Part shown: in pieces, positions 56,202-64,000 of the stretch | Layout of the letters: each line of letters starts with the position of its first letter | How positions within the stretch are numbered: the stretch's first letter is position 1 | Source: Buddleja alternifolia | Lineage: Eukaryota > Streptophyta > Magnoliopsida > Lamiales > Scrophulariaceae | DNA length: 64,000 nt | Direction of reading: 5' to 3' | NCBI GenBank assembly: GCA_019426215.1 | Contig: CM033394.1 | Span: 45,072,423-45,136,422, forward strand | The notes under the pieces: generated by a model | The model's input: the letters and a program-made list of their open reading frames with translations, nothing else | Databases searched by the model: none | What the model was told of the DNA's origin: nothing | Made by a program: the position numbers and the translations under genes

Positions 56202-56624
56202 GGAAAACTCTCATTTTTGATACCATAAATGACCACTTGTAAACATTTTCAAGATCTCATTTGTGGCACAAACTTTTCTTATTTATATCATTTTTGGTAT
56301 TGGCGTTATCTAGTTGGCGGAAAAAGCATGTGACATGCACGTGGCCGTTAAATTTGCACGTGTTTGTGAAGATAAACAGAAAAATCTCATTTTTAGTACC
56401 AAACTTTGCTCATTTGTGACATTTTTGGTACTATCGTTATCTTATTTTTTGATGACACGTGCGAAGTTAACGCCCACATGCATCTCACGTGATATTTTCT
56501 GTCAAGTAATTAACGTCGGTACCAAAAGTGGTACAAATGGGCAATGCCCAAATTGAGATTTTGAAAATGTTTGATACCAAAAGAGTTCAAGCAGTCAATT
56601 ATGGTATTAAAAATGAGATTTTCC
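56202..56624. mobile_element. Palindromic MITE, copy 2
   Basis: Same family as 2319-2760. GGAAAACTCTCATTTTTGAT at the left, complement of GGTATTAAAAATGAGATTTT at the right, the same inner words (AAATGGGC, GGTACCAAA, CACGTG) and the same order. Flanked by TTA on both sides, which would suit a PIF/Harbinger-type 3-bp target duplication. Confidence 0.75.
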
Positions 56625-57319
56625 TTAATTTTTATTGGTGAATTATGACAATATATTAATAATTTTGATCTTTATAAATCTATTTTTGGAACATTCTATC
56701 TAATTCACATCAATCTTTAGTAATTAGTCCTAAACTATAATATAAAAGTAAGTTGATTGTGAACATGATTTGAACCTTTAAACACCAAAATCATTTTTCA
56801 GCTTTGTGCATTTGTTTCATGAACAAGGACGAAAGTGTCACTGAACCATTTTCTATCTTTTGATCCAATGGTCAATATAATAGGAGTTATATGCCAAAAA
56901 TTCATACTTCAGGGGGTTGTCTGACAAAGGAAGATATCTCCGGAGTTGGCAGATGTAAAAAGCCTTAGGTATTTATATAAAAATGATGTAATGCGAATTG
57001 TATATATTTATGTTTATGAAAAATAGTTGAAAGTAGTAAAACATGTCAAATCAAATTTGATTTTGTTGATGTATAATTTGTAAAATGATCGAGTTAAATT
57101 ATTTATGGTAGTGATTATGTGATTAAAAATAGTAAAGTAAGAAAGAGAAAAAAAAGAATAGTTGTAGTAATTATTTGATGAGAAATAGTGTGGGAAAAAT
57201 TGCAATTTTGGTCCAGTACTAGATTAGGCCATGTGCAATTTTTATCCCAATATTAAGGTCCTCAATAATTACATCCTTTATCTCAACAAAATGTTAATTT
57301 TAGTCCCCACGCCCCAATT

Positions 57320-57750
57320 CACTACAAAAAAATAATACATTAATGATAATATACCAAGTGACAATGTTAAAATTGTCACTAATTGTAAATTTTTAGTGAC
57401 AAGATTTTTTGTTTTGTCACAAGAATATATTTTACATGTTTAATAGTGACAAAACTTATATAAATATTGTCACTCTTGATACTTAGTGTTAAAGAATTTG
57501 TTGTCACTATTGACAATTAGTGACACACCTTTAATGATAACTTAGTGACAACAATGATAGTTGTAACTCTATTTGTGTTGTCACTATACATATGTCACTA
57601 ATTGTGAATAGTGAAACTTTAAAAAAACTCTTGTCACTAAAAATTATTTTTATGACAAAGCAAATATTATTGTCACTCATTTTATATTTAGTGACAATTT
57701 TAACATTGTCACTTTCAATTTTGTCACTAATATTACTTTTTGTTATAGTG
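57320..57750. mobile_element. Small non-autonomous CACTA-type element
   Basis: Ends CACTACAAAAAAATAATAC and ATTACTTTTTGTTATAGTG are inverted repeats starting with CACTA. The inside is filled with AGTGACAA and TTGTCACT in both orientations, mimicking the subterminal repeats of larger CACTA elements but with a different motif from the one at 27325-40255. 431 bp, noncoding. Flanks ATT and AGT do not match, so the 3-bp target duplication is not confirmed. Confidence 0.65.
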
Positions 57751-57970
57751 AGTAATTGATTATTGATTATATGAACTGATGGATATAGTGATTGATATGT
57801 AGTTATAACTTATATAGGGAAAAGAGAAAGTGAAGTTGAGAAAATGTGGCTTTGTATGAAAACAGTTTGTAGTATGGTTTTTTAGGATTTTGTGATTTAG
57901 AAAATAGAAAATGGAATTCCGAAAATAAACAAACAAGGCCTTTGATTTCTACTTCACTCATATATGCACA

Positions 57971-58368
57971 CGCATTACAACAAAATTAAGTATTGGCAAT
58001 GAAAATATATGTCATAACTTAAAATCGTGGTCTATAGCGGTTTAAGCTCACGGCTAACTTGGCCATGGTAGATGTTTCATATAACCACCCTAAAGTTAGC
58101 CATACGTGGTGAAAAAGAATGCTAACTATTTTAAGCTCTAACTAGCTCTAGTGAAAAAAATGTTAACCTAACACTTTTTTACAATGACTAAAAGTCATGG
58201 TATTTATAATGAACAAAACATTGACTATGACTATAAGCAATGATAAATGTTTTGATCATGCTTGCAAATACCATGGCCAAAGCCATAGTTAATTGATTTT
58301 AACCATGACAAATGAACTTTTTATCATAACATATTGACATGGGAGATAATAATTTTTTTTTGTAGCGA
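57971..58368. mobile_element. Possible non-autonomous element with TTACAACAAAATT-like ends
   Basis: The left end CGCATTACAACAAAATTA and the complement of the right end (CGCTACAAAAAAAAATTA) are imperfect inverted repeats. Inner words CATGGTATTT and AAATACCATGG are also inverted. Noncoding. Confidence 0.4.
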
Positions 58369-58457
58369 TGATATGTACATACTTTTTGTTCGAAAATATA
58401 TAGGCAACATGGATTACATATTTGTGCGTGCACAGATGAAACATAATGACAATGCAT

Positions 58458-58812
58458 GAACCATTAATTCTTTTTAATAATACATATTGATATATATTAT
58501 AAAGATGACCACATGAGAGTTGACTAGTTAAGAGTTTAAGATTAGAATAATCTTTTGACTTTAATAGCTGCTATATATATATATATATGTTGTGCTTGTC
58601 CCAATTACTCGCAAAGGACAACAGTATTTGTATATTTTTTTGCACAATGAGGCAAAATTACAAATTCAGTGACTGATTGGGAATTAATTTCACGGTAGGT
58701 GATTCTAGAAATAGCTCCAATATTCTTCAAAAGTTACAGTGTTGGTTCTTTTTGTTTTAAGCAACACTAGTCTCGCACTTTATTTTTCATTAAAAAATAA
58801 CGGGGAAACGGA
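58458..58812. repeat. Segment duplicated at 40261-40625
   Basis: Partner of the segment at 40.3 kb. Here the left flank runs on as ordinary intergenic DNA (ACAATGCATGAACC) rather than a CACTA end, and the right flank lacks the copia debris. Confidence 0.85.
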
Positions 58813-59520
58813 ATGTACTTTTAGAAATTACGAATTGCCCCTAAATCATACAACTTGAATCAAACAACCCTGAACAAATTTGTATTCTATGGAAGATTGT
58901 CCCCTAATAGAGAAGTCTTCCTTGTTTTGATTTTATGGGCCTTTTTAACCTTATATGATAACAAAGGCTATTACTATTCTTTATTATTGGACCTACATCC
59001 CTAAAATCATTAAATGAATTGGACCCAAATATTGAATTCGCGGAATTAGGCCAATTTAGTTCAATAGCTTAAGCTTACAAAATGGTGGTGTTGGGCCAAT
59101 TTAGCAATAGATTAAGCTTACAAAATATATCTAACTATGAAATACCTCACTTTTTAGGTAATAGGATATTTGGCTGGACTTTTAAATTCTTCAAAATATT
59201 GTAGAAGATAGTATTTGGTAAGGAACTTAGGACACGAACTTATAAACTACAAAAATTATAATCTTAAGAATTTGTAAGCTCCTCCCTAAAAAAAAGGTGA
59301 GGAGATCTCTCGTCAAATTTTTTATAAGTCATGGTGATTGCATAACAAAATGGTTATTACTTGCATCTCGTGGAATCTTATAGTAGTATAGTACTACATT
59401 TCGAATATTTAATTTTAGACGAAGAGAATACTTTAATCCCATAAATCCTGACTGATAGTTTTTTATTATGGGCTACACAGAACCTATAATAATCCAAATA
59501 AGAAGAAAAAAGTCATAACT
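58813..59520. other. Intergenic, no supported gene
   Basis: AT-rich, with a short internal duplication of GGCCAATTTAG...TAAGCTTACAAAAT near 59048 and 59094. Nothing else recognised. Confidence 0.5.
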
Positions 59521-59521
59521 T

Positions 59522-59600
59522 GTGACATCTGAGATTAAACTCAGGATCTCCCACATGAAAGTGAAAATTGATACCACTAGGCTAACAAGCCTTGGGTATG
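59522..59600 (-). mobile_element. tRNA-derived SINE head
   Basis: The minus strand reads CTTGTTAGCCTAGTGGTATC (A box) and, about 35 bp later, GAGATCCTGAGTTTAATCTC (B box), the arrangement of plant Au-like SINE heads. Tail and target duplication not identified. Confidence 0.55.
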
Positions 59601-61030
59601 CTTACATTTCGAATAATTATGAAATTAGAATGTGTTAAATTCTAATACGAGCACTATTAGTTGTCCAAATTCATACTAAAAGGACGAGGATCTTTTGGAG
59701 ATTTACTTTAGGTCCAACCCACCCAATCATCCTAACTAAATAAAAAAAATATAGTTGTGACCCATTTATTGGTAGGGCCAAAATAGCTAAATAAACTACT
59801 GAAAGATTGGCTTTAATAAATAAACTTGGGTTTGTAAACCAAGTCTAAAGAAACAACTATAAACCCAACTTCCTAACCAAACAACCCGTAACAGGATTCC
59901 TTTCGGAATCCCGTTGGATAATAAGTTCCGGAGTCTTATTATCAGTATAGGTGTGAATCCAATCCCATGCTCATACTATCCAAATTCAATGTGTAGTTTT
60001 TAAACGTAATTATTGATAACCTAAGATAAATATGCTGACCACATCACTAAAAATAAATGGGAAAACTACTTAAAAAAACCGTACAAAAATATTTTTATAT
60101 TTAAAAATGGTAGGAATGCTTTTTCAATCTAAAACACCCGGTTCACAAATTTTTTATTTAAGAACTCCATCTGTTAAAAAAAGAAAAAAAAAGATTAAAT
60201 CTCCCTTGCTTTCTTAGGTTACCAATCAAACTGTTGATTTTCTCTTGTAGAAATCCTTTTGTTTTTGATCTTTCAAACTGATGATTGTATAATATAAATT
60301 CTATTTTATTTTACTGATATTAAATATTTTTACATAATGTTTTTGAGTTTAAAATGCTAATTATCCTTCAAAAAAATTTTGGTTTTAAGAATATTTTAAA
60401 AAATTGAAAATTTTAAAATTAAAATCATAACTTTGTCAGAGAGAAATTGTTGTTTAATACTACTAATTCAGACATTTTTTAGATTGGATGGGCTTTGTCC
60501 TGTCAAGCCCATAAACCACTTGCACCATTTTATTGGTCAAGAGTGTAACATATATACTTACACCAACACATCTTACTTCATTTATATGTTTTTTCACTAT
60601 ACTCTAATTCAAATGTTGAAAACTCAAATTACTCAATTTAATTTGACTCTACAAATTTAATATACCACTTTCTAAAAATCACTCTAGTATCGAGTATATA
60701 TAGATAATGCTTGGTAATTTCTAGAGTGGCATTACTATGAAGCAGAATATAATCGAAATAAATTATGTAAACAAGGATAAGCAAATGTTATACTAGTGTT
60801 GAAGATAGAGTGACTATTAAGGAGTCTCCAGCCACTCCGAAGAGTTTTCGGAATTCGAAGTTTTAGGAGAATTACATCATAAATTTGAGGTGGCCAACAT
60901 TAATTCATCATACACGAATGATTGTGATTATAAAAAGAATAGTAGTATGGTGACTCCCCAAGAATCACAAGAGTTAGAGGCTTTAAAATCGCCAAGCAAT
61001 CGCATTCATCATGTATCATGAACTCATGTG
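59601..61030. other. Intergenic, no supported gene
   Basis: AT-rich with A and T homopolymers. Short open frames, such as the one near 60433-60660, have low-complexity composition and no family motif. Confidence 0.5.
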
Positions 61031-61039
61031 GTACCTATA

Positions 61040-61126
61040 TGGGAAATTCTATGGTCTCGGCCCAGCGATAGCCGTTGGATCCCCCACATGGGGAGGGGGG
61101 GCCGAGACCACAGCATAGAATAGCTT
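61040..61126. mobile_element. Tiny palindromic MITE with 9-bp target duplication
   Basis: ATTCTATGGTCTCGGCC (61046-61062) pairs with GGCCGAGACCACAGCATAGAAT (61100-61121) to form a long hairpin around a GC-rich loop. GTACCTATA flanks it exactly on both sides (61031-61039 and 61127-61135). A 9-bp duplication is typical of Mutator-type insertion. The element is 87 bp. Confidence 0.75.
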
Positions 61127-61135
61127 GTACCTATA

Positions 61136-62519
61136 GACTCTGTTAATAATCATGATTCTATTGAGACCGTGTCACAATTAAATGACCTATTAAGATAAGT
61201 ACCATATGCTTCTTCACGCCAATCTAGATTATCCGTTTCAAATGTTTTTTTAATCTCGTATGCCATTTCATATAAGCGCCATGTAAGTTAATTTTATAAA
61301 CTAACATGATTTACATAATCGTGAACTTCATGATTTTCACATAACCTCGTAAATAAATAAATAAATAAATAACAAATCGCTTTCCCCTCTAACATCTGTC
61401 AATAGGAGATGTAACACCATTTTGTAATAGAAGATCTCGTATGCGTAAAATTCCCCAATTTCTATCACATTTATCTCATATAACACGTACATATTTCTTT
61501 TCTCTCTCATCCCTCTTTTTTTCTGTCATCTCTCTTTATGTTTTATTTATTTGATTTGGTTCAAAAATTCAATTGTCAAATTAATTTTTACTATAAGATC
61601 AATTTCTTTTGAGCTTTTTTTTTTGTAGACACATGGAGTGTGCTACGTTGATTAGTTTATTCTCTCTCTCTCTCTTTCTATATATATATATAATAAAATA
61701 CGAAATAAAATATAATTTTGGGATAAACAATCCAATATGCAACTACTTAGGTTTATTTCCTTTTTCCGTCAATTTTTAATGAAGAAAAGACACTCGTTAC
61801 TTGTGTGATACCAAGTGTACCTTAAAAGAATGAGTCAGCCCATGGTCTAGCCTCATTTGACAAGTATTAATAGCACATAGCAAATAAGTTGCCTAAGCAT
61901 CACATGTCATGCTACACATCAATTGAAAAAAACCTAAATTTGCTTGTCTATTAGATCTTAAATATATTGACATATACTGAGTACCTCGGTACGATAAACA
62001 TTTAAATTTTTTTTAGAAAATAGTCAATCACATAATATAATATAAATTCATAAGACGTTTATTGTACATTTAATGACCTAATGCATGTCTATGAAATTTA
62101 AGTGAAAAATAAATCATTTCACCATAAATATGGATAGTAGATACAAATCATACCAACCTCTCACCCAACAAATCTTGGTAGCCCAACACCATAGGATTCT
62201 GTCCAAATATAGCATTACTTTTTTATGTCGGCAATGGTTTAATTAGTTGCCAAGCCAGCATCATTAAAGGTTGTTTTAAATGAATTGTTAGTTAGGTGAC
62301 AACAAAGTTGAAAGATGGAAAACTTGAAGAAGTATCTAGATGAATTCTTAGTCGGTTCAATTCTGAGATATTTTGTCTATTCATGTATATGTGCTCTGCA
62401 TATAAACTCAACACCAAAATTGGATAAACATACTAGAATTGGGCGGCTTCGATATCAATTAAAAACAATTCAAGTACTTATATTCGACAATACGTTATGG
62501 TTAACTAGTTTGCATTTTT
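61136..62519. other. Intergenic, no supported gene
   Basis: AT-rich, with (AAAT)n near 61348-61370 and (TC)n followed by (TA)n near 61658-61692. The short frame at 62315-62521 has no recognisable motif. Confidence 0.5.
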
Positions 62520-62523
62520 GACT

Positions 62524-62640
62524 ATCAATTAAGTGGTTATACTGAGGTTCCAAAACTATGAGATCTCGAGTTCGAACCCTTCTAAAACAGTGGATGCTTC
62601 TCCACTTTCCTGATTAGTGGTTAATTAAGTATAGCTCATT
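62524..62640 (+). mobile_element. tRNA-like SINE head
   Basis: CAATTAAGTGGTTATACTGA (weak A box), then GAGATCTCGAGTTCGAACCC (strong B box) about 35 bp later. The 3' part TGGATGCTTCTCC...TTAGTGGTTAATTAAG is consistent with a plant SINE body. No clear tail. Confidence 0.5.
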
Positions 62641-63107
62641 TTAATCATCTTTCCTTGTATGTGTCTTGGATGATCCACTAGGCACAAATTAATTGTTAAT
62701 TTGTTGATATTTGTAAACATAACCCATATTAAGAAAACCCCAAAAAATCCATACCGCGACATTTGTGGAAATTAGTTATTAATGATATGGTGGCAGGATT
62801 TAATTAGACAACTTTTATTGTAATATGAATAATGTGGGGTTAAAAACGTGATGATATTCAGCCAATAAAAATGAATAATTGAAATGTTTGAGTAACAAAT
62901 ATTATTGTTGGTAGTGGGGGCTTTAGATTGGTTGTTGCCAACCTGCCCCATTAGGGTTATTGTCTTGTACCTTGTCCTTGGATTGGTACTATATATGAAT
63001 GACGTGGTTGCCACGTCGCCCCTACGTTAAAACATGGTGCGAAATCAACTCGAAATCATTATGACTAAACCCTAAGATGGACTAAGTTTAATGGACCCAA
63101 TCCAACA

Positions 63108-63425
63108 TATTGCATCGGATGTAGGAGTATGATGATAGAATGGGACCTTTGATCCCGTCCATCTTTAAATTACCCCTCGATTTAGTTTTCAAATATAGAG
63201 TTTGTACGATATGAACTGAAATTAATTGGTACTTATGTATGCGTATGTGTAGGAGTATGATGATAAAAGAAATCAAAATCATCTTAATCCGATGGTATAT
63301 GGTAGCCTGAGACCATTGATTCGAGCCATCTTAGAACTACACCTCAATTAATCGGTATTCAAATATAGAGTTAATATGATATGGACTGAAGTTTAGTGGT
63401 ACTTATAGATGAGTATTTATTTACA
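63108..63425. repeat. Two diverged ~140-bp direct repeats
   Basis: About 63112-63245 and 63287-63420 share GACC(T/A)TTGAT(C/T)CG, CC(C/T)C(G/A)ATT...T(T/A)TTCAAATATAGAGTT, GATATG(A/G)ACTGAA and TGGTACTTAT. AGGAGTATGATGATA is itself repeated at 63123 and 63251. Confidence 0.7.
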
Positions 63426-64000
63426 AATTCGACTTGTGTTTCTAATTCTCTAAATTTAAGTAAAAATAATATATAATTGTTAAGAGGATGATTGAAACTG
63501 ACTCTAGTAATATTGTAATGAAATCAAAGTTATCATACACATATTTATTCTCAATTACATTTTAACAATCCTAAATTACCCTTAATAAATTTGAACCCAA
63601 AAAATTGTGCGGCTAAAAGAAATGCTTTTCGCGTTTTGGTTATAAGGGGTAATCTTGTATCTTTCAGAAGTCAGTTGATTTTCAATTTCTTTTTTACAAA
63701 CATTGGTCTTTCAACCTTTTTGCAGTGTGCATCTTGTGTTTGCAAACTTTACTAACCTCTAATTGTTACTCACTTTTAATCATTATTCATATATAAATAG
63801 AATAATTTGCAAACACTCCTATAGTTCAGTTGCATAAGTCAATTTTAGAGTGCTCTGAATCACGATTCCACATGCCACCTGCCTACACACATCTAGGATC
63901 ATGAACATGGCACTAGGTTGGCAGGAATTTGGGTCGTTCTCGAAAGAACTTTTGACGATTTAAAAATTTATATGAATAAAATGTAATATTCTATTTAATT
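63426..64000. other. Intergenic, no supported gene
   Basis: AT-rich sequence to the right edge. No ORF, RNA gene or repeat structure was recognised. Confidence 0.5.

Noticed and set aside
62315..62521. 68-codon frame starting MENLKKYLDEFL
   Set aside because: No recognisable family, no splice partner, and normal intergenic composition around it.

Overview
The window is nuclear DNA of a flowering plant, most likely a eudicot. It is AT-rich, has GT-AG introns, a plant-type TRAX gene, an intronless plant cytosolic sulfotransferase, plant F-box/FBD genes, and the mix of CACTA, Mutator-like, hAT, Ty3/gypsy and Ty1/copia debris typical of plant intergenic space. Only two ordinary host genes are clear: the 3' part of TRAX (445-2914, plus, entering from the left edge) and a sulfotransferase (24415-25413, plus). 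Almost everything else is transposable elements or genes carried by them.

Layout. 1-5600: TRAX exons with a palindromic MITE in the last intron, a second MITE, and a worn gypsy LTR end. 6415-14924: a complete but non-autonomous LTR retrotransposon on the minus strand, with 472/471-bp LTRs, 5-bp target duplications, PBS, PPT and a broken gag-protease region. It has no reverse transcriptase or integrase, carries a long 3' region full of minisatellites, and contains a nested 1.33-kb solo LTR (11171-12498). 14930-24340: intergenic sequence with MITEs, a SINE, short tandem duplications and a LINE tail. 24341-26504: the sulfotransferase plus the orphaned 3'UTR of a lost second copy.

27008-40255 is the most notable region. 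A CACTA element has 5' termini at 27325 and again at 32087, because a ~4.5-kb block was tandemly duplicated, and one truncated 3' end at 40255. Between them lie two nearly identical, open, three-exon F-box/FBD genes (29536-31133 and 34008-35606), a fragment of the TnpD transposase, and an intact-looking six-exon TnpA/Transposase_24 gene (37217-39479). A third, broken F-box copy (46487-48813), split by a hAT element with an 8-bp target duplication, lies in a neighbouring Mutator-like complex (about 41480-55290). That complex has a DUF1985/Ulp1 protease gene on plus, a decayed MuDR-type transposase on minus, an unknown minus-strand ORF, and inverted arrays of a ~208-bp repeat. 55290-64000 holds no supported gene, only MITEs, SINE heads, a segment duplicated from 40.3 kb and other short repeats.

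The F-box family thus appears inside elements of two DNA-transposon superfamilies within 20 kb. This is the best candidate for something unusual here. I saw no bacterial-type system, CRISPR, rRNA or functional tRNA gene. All homology calls are by eye from motifs; no database search was run.
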